64,000 bases of DNA from assembly GCA_963681505.1 (NCBI GenBank), contig OY811980.1, positions 62,001 through 126,000 on the forward strand. The letters are read 5' to 3'. The DNA is from Eunapius fragilis. Its lineage: Eukaryota > Porifera > Demospongiae > Spongillida > Spongillidae. The notes beneath the pieces were generated by a model, which made no database searches, was not told the origin of the DNA, and saw nothing but the letters and a program-made list of their open reading frames with translations. The number at the start of each line of letters is the position of its first letter. Position 1 is the first letter of the stretch. Below are positions 9,537 to 23,700 of the stretch, piece after piece. Position numbers and translations under genes: made by a program.

Positions 9537-12500
9537 GAACCTACTTTTGAATCGCTTGGCAAACCCATACCAAAGCAGGTATCCTCGGGTAGGCATTCAA
9601 CATAGATAGAGGAGTGGTTACTGCTATCTTCCATGTGTGCAGTGGTTTGCTCATATTGCATGTCTCATCAACACCTCGATGCTAAGATAGTCAATATTTC
9701 CCATAGTGATGTATGGTTGGTTTCCCATAGGAATGTATGGGTGGGAACCAACTTTTGAATCGCTTGGTAAACCCATACCAAAGCAGGTATCCTCGGGGTG
9801 GCATTTAAAACACATAGAGGAATGGTTACTGCTATCTTCCATGTGTGCAGTGGTTTGCTCATATTGCATGTCTCATCAACACCTCGATGCTAAGATAGTC
9901 AAAAATTTTCCATAGAAATGTATGGGTGGGAACCTACTTTTGAATCGCTTGGTAAACCCTTACCAAAGCAGGTATGCTCGGGGTGGCATTAAAAAGAGAT
10001 AGAGGAGTGGTTACTGCTATCTTCCATGTGTGCAGTGGTTTGCTCATATTGCATGTCTCATCAACACCTCGATGCTAAGATAGTCAATCTTTCCCATAGA
10101 GATGTATGGGTGGTTTCCCATAGGAATGTATGGGTTGGAACCTACTTTTGAATTGCTTGGTTAACCCATACCGAAGCAGGTATGCTCAGGGTGGCATTTA
10201 AAACAGATAGAGGAATGGTTACTGCTATCTTCCATGTGTGCAGTGGTTTGCTCATATTGCATGTCTCATCAACACCTCGATGCTAAGATAGTCAAAAATT
10301 TCCCATAGAAATGTATGGGTGGGAACCTACTTTTGAATCGCTTGGTAAACCCTTACCAAAGCAGGTATGCTCGGGGTGGCATAAAAAAGAGATAGAGGAG
10401 TGGTTACTGCTATCTTCCATGTGTGCAGTGGTTTGCTCTTATTGCATGTCTCATCAACACCTCGATGCTAAGATAGTCAATATTTCCCATAGAGATGTAT
10501 GGGTGGTTTCCCATAGGAATGTATGGGTGGGAACCTACTTTTGAATCGCTTGGTAAACCCATACCAAAGCAGGTATCCTCGGGGTGGCATTTAAAACAGA
10601 TAGAGGAATGGTTACTGCTATCTTCCATGTGTGCAGTGGTTTGCTCATATTGCATGTCTCATCAACACCTCGATGCTAAGATAGTCAAAAGTTTCCCATA
10701 GAAATGTATGGGTGGGAACCTACTTTTGAATCGCTTGGTAAACCCTTACCAAAGCAGGTATCCTCGGGGTGGCATTTAAAACAGATAGAGGAATGGTTAC
10801 TGCTATCTTCCATGTGTGCAGTGGTTTGCTCATATTGCATGTCTCATCAACACCTCGATGCTAAGATAGTCAATATTTCCCATAGAGATGTATGGGTGGT
10901 TTCCCATAGGAATGTATGGGTGGGAACCTACTTTTGAATCGCTTGGTAAACCCATACCAAAGCAGGTATCCTCGGGGTGGCATTTAAAACAGATAGAGGA
11001 ATGGTTACTGCTATCTTCCATGTGTGCAGTGGTTTGCTCATATTGCATGTCTCATCAACACCTCGATGCTAAGATAGTCAAAAGTTTCCCATAGAAATGT
11101 ATGGGTGGGAACCTACTTTTGAATCGCTTGGCAAACCCATACCAAAGCAGGTATCCTCGGGTAGGCATTCAACAGAGATAGAGGAGTGGTTACTGCTATC
11201 TTCCATGTGTGCAGTGGTTTGCTCATATTGCATGTCTCATCAACACCTCGATGCTAAGATAGTCAATATTTCGCATAGTGATGTATGGTTGGTTTCCCAT
11301 AGGAATGTATGGGTGGGAACCAACTTTTGAATCGCTTGGTAAACCCATACCAAAGCAGGTATCCTCGGGGTGGCATTTAAAACACATAGAGGAATGGTTA
11401 CTGCTATCTTCCATGTGTGCAGTGGTTTGCTCATATTGCATGTCTCATCAACACCTCGATGCTAAGATAGTCAAAAATTTTCCATAGAAATGTATGGGTG
11501 GGAACCTACTTTTGAATCGCTTGGTAAACCCTTACCAAAGCAGGTATGCTCGGGGTGGCATTAAAAAGAGATAGAGGAGTGGTTACTGCTATCTTCCATG
11601 TGTGCAGTGGTTTGCTCATATTGCATGTCTCATCAACACCTCGATGCTAAGATAGTCAATCTTTCCCATAGAGATGTATGGGTGGTTTCCCATAGGAATG
11701 TATGGGTTGGAACCTACTTTTGAATTGCTTGGTTAACCCATACCGAAGCAGGTATGCTCAGGGTGGCATTTAAAACAGATAGAGGAATGGTTACTGCTAT
11801 CTTCCATGTGTGCAGTGGTTTGCTCATATTGCATGTCTCATCAACACCTCGATGCTAAGATAGTCAAAAATTTCCCATAGAAATGTATGGGTGGGAACCT
11901 ACTTTTGAATCGCTTGGTAAACCCTTACCAAAGCAGGTATGCTCGGGGTGGCATAAAAAAGAGATAGAGGAGTGGTTACTGCTATCTTCCATGTGTGCAG
12001 TGGTTTGCTCTTATTGCATGTCTCATCAACACCTCGATGCTAAGATAGTCAATATTTCCCATAGAGATGTATGGGTGGTTTCCCATAGGAATGTATGGGT
12101 GGGAACCTACTTTTGAATCGCTTGGTAAACCCATACCAAAGCAGGTATCCTCGGGGTGGCATTTAAAACAGATAGAGGAATGGTTACTGCTATCTTCCAT
12201 GTGTGCAGTGGTTTGCTCATATTGCATGTCTCATCAACACCTCGATGCTAAGATAGTCAAAAGTTTCCCATAGAAATGTATGGGTGGGAACCTACTTTTG
12301 AATCGCTTGGTAAACCCTTACCAAAGCAGGTATGCTCGGGGTGGCATTAAAAAGAGATAGAGGAGTGGTTACTGCTATCTTCCATGTGTGCAGTGGTTTG
12401 CTCATATTGCATGTCTCATCAACACCTCGATGCTAAGATAGTCAATCTTTCCCATAGAGATGTATGGGTGGTTTCCCATAGGAATGTATGGGTTGGAACC

Positions 12501-13466
12501 TACTTTTGAATTGCTTGGTTAACCCATACCGAAGCAGGTATGCTCAGGGTGGCATTTAAAACAGATAGAGGAATGGTTACTGCTATCTTCCATGTGTGCA
12601 GTGGTTTGCTCATATTGCATGTCTCATCAACACCTCGATGCTAAGATAGTCAAAAATTTCCCATAGAAATGTATGGGTGGGAACCTACTTTTGAATCGCT
12701 TGGTAAACCCTTACCAAAGCAGGTATGCTCGGGGTGGCATAAAAAAGAGATAGAGGAGTGGTTACTGCTATCTTCCATGTGTGCAGTGGTTTGCTCTTAT
12801 TGCATGTCTCATCAACACCTCGATGCTAAGATAGTCAATATTTCCCATAGAGATGTATGGGTGGTTTCCCATAGGAATGTATGGGTGGGAACCTACTTTT
12901 GAATCGCTTGGTAAACCCATACCAAAGCAGGTATCCTCGGGGTGGCATTTAAAACAGATAGAGGAATGGTTACTGCTATCTTCCATGTGTGCAGTGGTTT
13001 GCTCATATTGCATGTCTCATCAACACCTCGATGCTAAGATAGTCAAAAGTTTCCCATAGAAATGTATGGGTGGGAACCTACTTTTGAATCGCTTGGTAAA
13101 CCCTTACCAAAGCAGGTATGCTCGGGGTGGCATTAAAAAGAGATAGAGGAGTGGTTACTGCTATCTTCCATGTGTGCAGTGGTTTGCTCATATTGCATGT
13201 CTCATCAACACCTCGATGCTAAGATAGTCAATCTTTCCCATAGAGATGTATGGGTGGTTTCCCATAGGAATGTATGGGTTGGAACCTACTTTTGAATTGC
13301 TTGGTTAACCCATACCGAAGCAGGTATGCTCAGGGTGGCATTTAAAACAGATAGAGGAATGGTTACTGCTATCTTCCATGTGTGCAGTGGTTTGCTCATA
13401 TTGCATGTCTCATCAACACCTCGATGCTAAGATAGTCAAAAATTTCCCATAGAAATGTATGGGTGG
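9537..13466 (+). repeat. 786-bp higher-order repeat, five tandem tetramers
   Basis: Five consecutive 786-bp blocks begin at 9537, 10323, 11109, 11895 and 12681. Each holds four monomers of 208 + 185 + 208 + 185. The orders are B-K-C-E, C'-K-(C/K chimera)-K, B-K-C-E, C'-K-C-E and C'-K-C-E. The last two look essentially identical by eye, and a further partial C'-K follows at 13467-13859. The 1572-bp super-period (9537 to 11109, 10323 to 11895) shows an older pairing of blocks before the final duplication. Diagnostic details repeat in register, such as GAATTGCTTGG in E and CAACTTTTG/CACATAG in the K after B. Confidence 0.88.
10716..10923 (+). repeat. Chimeric C/K monomer
   Basis: The left part reads AAACCCTTACCAAAGC as in classes C and C'. 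The right part reads GTATCCTCGG and GGCATTTAAAACAG as in class K. The switch lies between roughly 10750 and 10762. It is preceded by a single hairpin, as a C body would be, and not the double hairpin normal for K. This is what a crossover or gene conversion inside the shared CCAAAGCAGGTAT segment would leave. Confidence 0.8.
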
Positions 13467-16400
13467 GAACCTACTTTTGAATCGCTTGGTAAACCCTTAC
13501 CAAAGCAGGTATGCTCGGGGTGGCATAAAAAAGAGATAGAGGAGTGGTTACTGCTATCTTCCATGTGTGCAGTGGTTTGCTCTTATTGCATGTCTCATCA
13601 ACACCTCGATGCTAAGATAGTCAATATTTCCCATAGAGATGTATGGGTGGTTTCCCATAGGAATGTATGGGTGGGAACCTACTTTTGAATCGCTTGGTAA
13701 ACCCATACCAAAGCAGGTATCCTCGGGGTGGCATTTAAAACAGATAGAGGAATGGTTACTGCTATCTTCCATGTGTGCAGTGGTTTGCTCATATGGCATG
13801 TCTCATCAACACCTCGATGCTAAGATAGTCAAAAGTTTCCCATAGAAATGTATGGGTGGGAACCTACTTTTGAATCGCTTGGCAAACCCATACCAAAGCA
13901 GGTATCCTCGGGGTGGCATTCAACAGAGATAGAGGAGTGGTTACTGCTATCTTCCATGTGTGCAGTGGTTTGCTCATATTGCATGTCTCATCAACACCTC
14001 GATGCTAAGATAGTCAATATTTCCCATAGAGATGTATGGGTGGTTTCCCATAGGAATGTATGGGTGGGAACCTACTTTTGAATCGCTTGGTAAACCCATA
14101 CCAAAGCAGGTATCCTCGGGGTGGCATTTAAAACAGATAGAGGAATGGTTACTGCTATCTTCCATGTGTGCAGTGGTTTGCTCATATTGCATGTCTCATC
14201 AACACCTCGATGCTAAGATAGTCAATATTTCCCATAGAGATGTATGGGTGGTTTCCCATAGGAATGTATGGGTGGGAACCTACTTTTGAATCGCTTGGTA
14301 AACCCATACCAAAGCAGGTATCCTCGGGGTGGCATTTAAAACAGATAGAGGAATGGTTACTGCTATCTTCCATGTGTGCAGTGGTTTGCTCATATTGCAT
14401 GTCTCATCAACACCTCGATGCTAAGATAGTCAAAAGTTTCCCATAGAAATGTATGGGTGGGAACCTACTTTTGAATCGCTTGGCAAACCCATACCAAAGC
14501 AGGTATCCTCGGGTAGGCATTCAACAGAGATAGAGGAGTGGTTACTGCTATCTTCCATGTGTGCAGTGGTTTGCTCATATTGCATGTCTCATCAACACCT
14601 CGATGCTAAGATAGTCAATATTTCCCATAGAGATGTATGGGTGATTTCACATAGGAATGTATGGGTGGGAACCTACTTTTGAATCGCTTAGTAAACCCAT
14701 ACCAAAGCAGGTATCCTCGGGGTGGCATTTAAAACAGATAGAGGAATGGTTACTGCTATCTTCCATGTGTGCAGTGGTTTGCTCATATTGCATGTCTCAT
14801 CAACACCTCGATGCTAAAATAGTCAAAAATTTCCCATAGAAATGTATGGGTGGGAACCTACTTTTGAATCGCTTGGCAAACCCATACCAAAGCAGGTATC
14901 CTCGGGGTGGCATTCAACAGAGATAGTGGAGTGGTTACTGCTATCTTCCATGTGTGCAGTGGTTTGCTCATATTGCATGTCTCATCAACACCTCGATGCT
15001 AAGATAGTCAATATTTCCCATAGTGATGTATGGGTGGGAACCTACTTTTGAATCGCTTGGTAAACCCTTACCAAAGCAGGTATGCTCGGGGTGGCATTAA
15101 AAAGAGATAGAGGAGTGGTTACTGCTATCTTCCATGTGTGCAGTGGTTTGCTCATATTGCATGTCTCATCAACACCTCGATGCTAAGATAGTCAATCTTT
15201 CCCATAGAGATGTATGGGTGGTTTCCCATAGCAATGTATGGGTTGGAACCTACTTTTGAATCGCTTGGTTAACCCATACCGAAGCAGGTATACTCAGGGT
15301 GGCATTTAAAACAGATAGAGGAATGGTTACTGCTATCTTCCATGTGTGCAGTGGTTTGCTCATATTGCATGTCTCATCAACACCTCGATGCTAAGATAGT
15401 CAAAAATTTCCCATAGAAATGTATGGGTGGGAACCTACTTTTGAATCGCTTGGTAAACCCTTACCAAAGCAGGTATGCTCGGGGTGGCATAAAAAAGAGA
15501 TAGAGGAGTGGTTACTGCTATCTTCCATGTGTGCAGTGGTTTGCTCTTATTGCATGTCTCATCAACACCTCGATGCTAAGATAGTCAAAAATTTCCCATA
15601 GAAATGGATGGGTGGGAACCTACTTTTGAATCGCTTGGCAAACCCATACCAAAGCAGGTATCCTCGGGGTGGCATTAAACAGAGATAGAGGAGTGGTTAC
15701 TGCTATCTTCCATGTGTGCAGTGGTTTGCTCATATTGCATGTCTCATCAACACCTCGATGCTAAGATAGTCAATATTTCCCATAGAGATGTATGGGTGGT
15801 TTCACATAGGAATGTATGGGTGGGAACCTACTTTTGAATCGCTTGGTAAACCCATACCAAAGCAGGTATCCTCGGGGTGGCATTTAAAACAGATAGAGGA
15901 ATGGTTACTGCTATCTTCCATGTGTGCAGTGGTTTGCTCATATTGCATGTCTCATCAACACCTCGATGCTAAAATAGTCAAAAATTTCCCATAGAAATGT
16001 ATGGGTGGGAACCTACTTTTGAATCGCTTGGCAAACCCATACCAAAGCAGGTATCCTCGGGGTGGCATTCAACAGAGATAGTGGAGTGGTTACTGCTATC
16101 TTCCATGTGTGCAGTGGTTTGCTCATATTGCATGTCTCATCAACACCTCGATGCTAAGATAGTCAATATTTCCCATAGTGATGTATGGGTGGTTTCCCAT
16201 AGGAATGTATGGGTGGGAACCTACTTTTGAATCGCTTGGTAAACCCATACCAAAGCAGGTATCCTCGGGGTGGCATTTAAAACAGATAGAGGAATGGTTA
16301 CTGCTATCTTCCATGTGTGCAGTGGTTAGCTCATATTGCATGTCTCATCAACACCTCGATGCTAAGATAGTCAAAAATTTCCCATAGAAATGTATGGGTG

Positions 16401-17760
16401 GGAACCTACTTTTGAATCGCTTGGCAAACCCATACCAAAGCAGGTATCCTCGGGGTGGCATTCAACAGAGATAGTGGAGTGGTTACTGCTATCTTCCATG
16501 TGTGCAGTGGTTTGCTCATATTGCATGTCTCATCAACACCTCGATGCTAAGATAGTCAATATTTCCCATAGTGATGTATGGGTGGTTTCCCATAGGAATG
16601 TATGGGTGGGAACCTACTTTTGAATCGCTTGGTAAACCCATACCAAAGCAGGTATCCTCGGGGTGGCATTTAAAACAGATAGAGGAATGGTTACTGCTAT
16701 CTTCCATGTGTGCAGTGGTTTGCTCATATTGCATGTCTCATCAACACCTCCATGCTAAGATAGTCAAAAATTTCCCATAGAAATGTATGGGTGGGAACCT
16801 ACTTTTGAATCGCTTGGTAAACCCTTACCAAAGCAGGTATGCTCGGGGTGGCTTTAAAAAGAGATAGAGGAGTGGTTACTGCTATCTTCCATGTGTGCAG
16901 TGGTTTGCTCATATTGCATGTCTCATCAACACCTCGATGCTAAGATAGTCAATCTTCCCCATAGAGATGTATGGGTGGTTACCCATAGGAATGTATGGGT
17001 TGGAACCTACTTTTGAATCGCTTGGTTAACCCATACCGAAGCAGGTATGCTCAGGGTGGCACTTAAAACAGATAGAGGAATGGTTACTGCTATCTTCCAT
17101 GTGTGCAGTGGTTTGCTCATATTGCATGTCTCATCAACACCTCGATGCTAAGATAGTCAAAATTTTCCCATAGAAATGTATGGGTGGGAACCTACTTTTG
17201 AATCGCTTGGCAAACCAATACCAAAGCAGGTATCCTCGGGGTGGCATTCAACAGAGATAGTGGAGTGGTTACTGCTATCTTCCATGTGTGCAGTGGTTTG
17301 CTCATATTGCATGTCTCATCAACACCTCGATGCTAAGATAGTCAAAAATTTCCCATAGAAATGTATGGGTGGGAACCTACTTTTGAATCGCTTGGTAAAC
17401 CCTTACCAAAGCAGGTATGCTCGGGGTGGCATAAAAAAGAGATAGAGGAGTGGTTACTGCTATCTTTCATGTGTGCAGTGGTTTGCTCATATTGCATGTC
17501 TCATCAACACCTCGATGCTAAGATAGTCAATCTTTCCCATAGAGATGTATGGGTGGTTTCCCATAGGAATGTATGGGTTGGAACCTACTTTTGAATCGCT
17601 TGGTTAACCCATACCGAAGCAGGTATGCTCAGGGTGGCACTTAAAACAGATAGAGGAATGGTTACTGCTATCTTCCATGTGTGCAGTGGTTTGCTCTTAT
17701 TGCATGTCTCATCAACACCTCGATGCTAAGATAGTCAAAAATTTCCCATAGAAATGTATG
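13467..17760 (+). repeat. Mixed B/K/C/E monomers between the tetramers and copy II
   Basis: This stretch begins with a partial C'-K dimer and continues through B, K, C, C', D and E bodies without one sustained period. A B variant with AGAGATAGTGGAGTGG appears near 14.92, 16.08, 16.47 and 17.26 kb. Two 393-bp B-K dimers start at 16009 and 16402. The patch at about 16.0-16.55 kb, including the rare GTGGTTAGCTC, recurs at offset 8738 at about 24.75-25.3 kb, so this region also exchanged sequence with the stretch right of copy II. GTTTCACATAGG near 15.8 kb anticipates a variant common after 40 kb. Confidence 0.78.
14854..15037 (+). repeat. 184-bp hybrid monomer: long-type tail with one hairpin
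   Basis: The tail reads GTCAATATTT and TAGTGATG, which are marks of a long tail, but only one 24-bp hairpin segment is present before GGGAACC. One hairpin copy has been lost, giving 184 bp. The monomer that follows is class C, which normally has a single hairpin in front. The hybrid therefore marks a deletion or crossover within the 24-bp duplication that joined a B monomer to a C body. Confidence 0.85.
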
Positions 17761-20700
17761 GGTGGGAACCTACTTTTGAATCGCTTGGTAAACCTTTACA
17801 AAAGCAGGTATGCTCGGGGTGGCATTAAAAAGAGATAGAGGAGTGGTTACTGCTATCTTCCATGTGTGCAGTGGTTTGCTCTTATTGCATGTCTCATCAA
17901 CACCTCGATGCTAAGATAGTCAAAATTTTCCCATAGAAATGTATGGGTGGGAACCTTCTTTTGAATCGCTTGGCAAACCCATACCAAAGCAGGTATCGTC
18001 GGGGTGGCATTAAACAGAGATAGAGGAGGGGTTACTGCTATCTTCCATGTGTGCAGTGGTTTGCTCATATTGCATGTCTCATCAACACCTCGATGCTAAG
18101 ATAGTCAATATTTCCCATAGAGATGTATGGGTGGTTTCCCATAGGAATGTATGGGTGGGAACCTACTTTTGAATCGCTTGGTAAACCCATACCAAAGCAG
18201 GTATCCTCGGGGTGGCATTTAAAACAGATAGAGGAATGGTTACTGCTATCTTCCATGTGTGCAGTGGTTTGCTCATATTGCATGTCTCATCAACACCTCG
18301 ATGCTAAGATAGTCAATATTTCCCATAGAGATGTATGGGTGGTTTCCCATAGGAATATATGGGTGGGAACCTACTTTTGAATCGCTTGGTAAACCCATAC
18401 CAAAGCAGGTATCCTCGGGGTGGCATTTAAAACAGATAGAGGAATGGTTACTGCTATCTTCCATGTGTGCAGTGGTTTGCTCATATTACATGTCTCATCA
18501 ACACCTCGATGCTAAGATAGTCAAAATTTTCCCATAGAAATGTATGGGTGGGAACCTACTTTTGAATCGCTTGGCAAACCCATACCAAAGCAGGTATCGT
18601 CGGGGTGGCATTAAACAGAGATAGAGGAGGGGGTACTGCTATCTTCCATGTGTGCAGTGGTTTGCTCATATTGCATGTCTCATCAACACCTCGATGCTAA
18701 GATAGTCAATATTTCCCATAGAGATGTATGGGTGGTTTCCCATAGGAATGTATGGGTGGGAACCTACTTTTGAATCGCTTGGTAAACCCATACCAAAGCA
18801 GGTATCCTCGGGGTGGCATTTAAAACAGATAGAGGAATGGTTACTGCTATCTTCCATGTGTGCAGTGGTTTGCTCATATTGCATGTCTCATCAACACCTC
18901 GATGCTAAGATAGTCAATATTTCCCATAGAGATGTATGGGTGGTTTCCCATAGGAATGTATGGGTGGGAACCTACTTTTGAATCGCTTGGTAAACCCATA
19001 CCAAAGCAGGTATCCTCGGGGTGGCATTTAAAACAGATAGAGGAATGGTTACTGCTATCTTCCATGTGTGCAGTGGTTTGCTCATATTGCATGTCTCATC
19101 AACACCTCGATGCTAAGATAGTCAAAAAATTCCCATAGAAATGTATGGGTGGGAACCTACTTTTGAATCGCTTGGCAAGCCCATACAAAAGCAGGTATCC
19201 TCGGGGTGGCATTTAAAACAGATAGAGGAATGGTTACTGCTATCTTCCATGTGTGCAGTGGTTTGCTCATATTGCATGTCTCATCAACACCTCGATGCTA
19301 AGATAGTCAATATTTCCCATAGAGATGTATGGGTGGTTTCCCACAGGAATGTATGGGTAGGAACCTACTTTTGAATCGCTTGGTAAACCCATACCAAAGC
19401 AGGTATCCTCGGGGTGGCATTTAAAACAGATAGAGGAATGGTTACTGCTATCTTCCATGTGTGCAGTGGTTTGCTCATATTGCATGTCTCATCAACACCT
19501 CGATGCTAAGATAGTCAAAAGTTTCCCATAGAAATGTATGGGTGGGAACCTACTTTTGAATCGCTTGGCAAACCCATACCAAAGCAGGTATCCTCGGGGT
19601 GGCATTCAACAGAGATAGAGGAGTTGTTACTGCTATCTTCCATGTGTGCAGTGGTTTGCTCATATTGCATGTCTCATCAACACCTCGATGCTAAGATAGT
19701 CAATATTTCCCATAGTGATGTATGGGTGGTTTCCCATAGGAATGTATTGGTGGGAACCTACTTTTGAATCGCTTGGTAAACCCATACCAAAGCAGATATC
19801 CTCGGGGTGGCATTTAAAACAGATAGAGGAATGGTTACTGCTATCTTCCATGTGTGCAGTGGTTTGCTCATATTGCATGTCTCATCAACACCTCGATGCT
19901 AAGATAGTCAATATTTCCCATAGAGATGTATGGGTGGTTTCCCATAGGAATATATGGGTGGGAACCTACTTTTGAATCGCTTGGTAAACCCATACCAAAG
20001 CAGGTATCCTCGGGGTGGCATTTAAAACAGTTAGAGGAATGGTTACTGCTATCTTCCATGTGTGCAGTGGTTTGCTCATATTGCATGTCTCATCAACACC
20101 TCGATGCTAAGATAGTCAATATTTCCCATAGAGATGTATGGGTGGTTTCCCATAGGAATGTATGGGTGGGAACCTACTTTTGAATCGCTTGGTAAACCCA
20201 TACCAAAGCAGGTATCCTCGGGGTGGCATTTAAAACAGATAGAGGAATGGTTACTGCTATCTTCCATGTGTGCAGTGGTTTACTCATATTGCATGTCTCA
20301 TCAACACCTCGATGCTAAGATAGTCAATATTTCTCATAGAGATGTATGGGTGGTTTCCCATAGGAATGTATGGGTCGGAACCTACTTTTGAATCGCTTGG
20401 CAAGCCCATACCAAAGCAGGTATCCTCGGGGTGGCATTCAACAGAGATAGAGGAGTGGTTACTGCTATCTTCCATGTGTGCAGTGGTTTGCTCATATTGC
20501 ATGTCTCATCAACACCTTGATGCTAAGATAGTCAATATTTCCCATAGAGATGTATGGGTGGTTTCCCATAGGAATGTATGGGTGGGAACCTACTTTTGAA
20601 TCGCTTGGTAAACCCATACCAAAGCAGGTATCCTCGGGGTGGCATTTAAAACAGATAGAGGAATGGTTACTGCTATCTTCCATGTGTGCAGTGGTTTGCT

Positions 20701-23700
20701 CATATTGCATGTCTCATCAACACCTCGATGCTAAGATAGTCAATATTTCCCATAGAGATGTATGGGTGGTTTCCCACAGGAATGTATGGGTGGGAACCTA
20801 CTTTTGAATCGCTTGGTAAACCCATACCAAAGCAGGTATCCTCGGGGTGGCATTTAAAACAGATAGAGGAATGGTTACTGCTATCTTCCATGTGTGCAGT
20901 GGTTTGCTCATATTGCATGTCTAATCAACTCCTCGATGCTAAGATAGTCAAAAGTTTCCCATAGATATGTATGGGTGGGAACCTACTTTTGAATCGCTTG
21001 GCAAACCCATACCAAAGCAGGTATCCTCGGGGTGGCATTCAACAGAGATAGAGGAGTGGTTACTGCTATCTTCCATGTGTGCAGTGGTTTGTTCATATTG
21101 CATGTCTCATCAACACCTCGATGCTAAGATAGTCAATCTTTCCCATAGAGATGTATGGGTGGTTTCCCATAGGAATGTATGGGTTGGAACCTACTTTTGA
21201 ATCGCTTGGTTAACCCATACCGAAGCATGTATGCTCAGGGTGGCATTTAAAACAGATAGAGGAATGGTTACTGCTATCTTCCATGTGTGCAGTGGTTTGC
21301 TCATATTGCATGTCTCATCAACACCTCGATGCTAAGATAGTCAAAAATTTCTCATAGAAATGTATGGGTGGGAACCTACTTTTGAATCGCTTGGTAAACC
21401 CTTACCAAAGCAGGTATGCTCGGGGTGGCATAAAAAAGAGATAGAGGAGTGGTTACTGCTATCTTCCATGTGTGCAGTGGTTTGCTCTTATTGCATGTCT
21501 CATCAACACCTCGATGCTAAGATAGTCAAAAATTTCCCATAGAAATGTATGGGTGGGAACCTACTTTTGAATCGCTTGGCAAACCCATACCAAAGCAGGT
21601 ATCCTCGGGGTGGCATTAAACAGAGATAGAGGAGTGGTTACTGCTATCTTCCATGTGTGCAGTGGTTTGCTCATATTGCATGTCTCATCAACACCTCGAT
21701 GCTAAGATAGTCAATATTTCCCATAGAGATGTATGGGTGGTTTCCCATAGGAATGTATGGGTGGGAACCTACTTTTGAATCGCTTGGTAAACCCATACCA
21801 AAGCAGGTATCCTCGGGGTGGCATTTAAAACAGATAGAGGAATGGTTACTGCTATCTTCCATGTGTGCAGTGGTTTGCTCATATTGCATGTCTCATCAAC
21901 ACCTCGATGCTAAGATAGTCAATATTTCCCATAGAGATGTATGGGTGGTTTCCCATAGGAATGTATGGGTGGGAACCTACTTTTGAATCGCTTGGTAAAC
22001 CCATACCAAAGCAGGTATCCTCGGGGTGGCATTTAAAACAGATAGAGGAATGGTTACTGCTATCTTCCATGTGTGCAGTGGTTTGCTCATATTGCATGTC
22101 TCATCAACACCTCGATGCTAAGATAGTCAATATTTCCCATAGAGATGTATGGGTGGTTTCCCATAGGAATGTATGGGTGGGAACCTACTTTTGAATCGCT
22201 TGGTAAACCCATACCAAAGCAGGTATCCTCGGGGTGGCATTTAAAACAGATAGAGGAATGGTTACTGCTATCTTCCATGTGTGCAGTGGTTTGCTCATAT
22301 TGCATGTCTCATCAACACCTCGATGCTAAGATAGTCAAAAATTTCCCATAGAAATGTATGGGTGGGAACCTACTTTTGAATCGCTTGGCAAACCCATACC
22401 AAAGCAGGTATCCTCGGGGTGGCATTAAACAGAGATAGAGGAGTGGTTACTGCTATCTTCCATGTATGCAGTGGTTTGCTCATATTGCATGTCTCATCAA
22501 CACCTCGATGCTAAGATAGTCAATATTTCCCATAGAGATGTATGGGTGGTTTCCCATAGGAATGTACGGGTGGGAACCTACTTTTGAATCGCTTGGTAAA
22601 CCCATACCAAAGCAGGTATCCTCGGGGTGGCATTTAAAACAGATAGAGGAATGGTTACTGCTATCTTCCATGTGTGCAGTGGTTTGCTCATATTGCATGT
22701 CTCATCAACACCTCGATGCTAAGATAGTCAATATTTCCCATAGAGATGTATGGGTGGTTTCCCATAGGAATGTATGGGTGGGAACCTACTTTTGAATCGC
22801 TTGGTAAACCCATACCAAAGCAGGTATCCTCGGGGTGGCATTTAAAACAGATAGAGGAATGGTTACTGCTATCTTCCATGTGTGCAGTGGTTTGCTCATA
22901 TTGCATGTCTCATCAACACCTCGATGCTAAGATAGTCAAAAGTTTCCCATAGAAATGTATGGGTGGGAACCTACTTTTGAATCGCTTGGCAAACCCATAC
23001 CAAAGCAGGTATCCTCGGGTAGGCATTCAACAGAGATAGAGGAGTGGTTACTGCTATCTTCCATGTGTGCAGTGGTTTGCTCATATTGCATGTCTCATCA
23101 ACACCTCGATGCTAAGATAGTCAATATTTCCCATAGAGATGTATGGGTGGTTTCCCATAGGAATGTACGGGTGGGAACCTACTTTTGAATCGCTTGGTAA
23201 ACCCATACCAAAGCAGGTATCCTCGGGGTGGCATTTAAAACAGATAGAGGAATGGTTACTGCTATCTTCCATGTGTGCAGTGGTTTGCTCATATTGCATG
23301 TCTCATCAACACCTCGATGCTAAGATAGTCAATATTTCCCATAGAGATGTATGGGTGGTTTCCCATAGGAATGTATGGGTGGGAACCTACTTTTGAATCG
23401 CTTGGTAAACCCATACCAAAGCAGGTATCCTCGGGGTGGCATTTAAAACAGATAGAGGAATGGTTACTGCTATCTTCCATGTGTGCAGTGGTTTGCTCAT
23501 ATTGCATGTCTCATCAACACCTCGATGCTAAGATAGTCAAAAGTTTCCCATAGAAATGTATGGGTGGGAACCTACTTTTGAATCGCTTGGCAAACCCATA
23601 CCAAAGCAGGTATCCTCGGGTAGGCATTCAACAGAGATAGAGGAGTGGTTACTGCTATCTTCCATGTGTGCAGTGGTTTGCTCATATTGCATGTCTCATC

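Larger units (their letters stand above)
4516..10715 (+). repeat. Segmental duplication, copy I
   Basis: Copy I matches copy II at offset 13245 from about 4.6 to 5.9 kb, at 13430 from about 6.1 to 9.5 kb, and at 14031 from about 9.5 to 10.7 kb. The offset steps are 185 (one monomer) and 601 (three monomers), so copies differ by whole-monomer events. Shared private variants include GTATCGTCGG, GAACCTTCTTTTG, CAGATATCCTCGG, GTATTGGTGGG, AACAGTTAGAGG, GGGTCGG and CTAATCAACTCC. The left limit is approximate because flanking C monomers are alike. The right limit is where a C/K chimera (10716) replaces the B monomer found in copy II. Confidence 0.82.
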
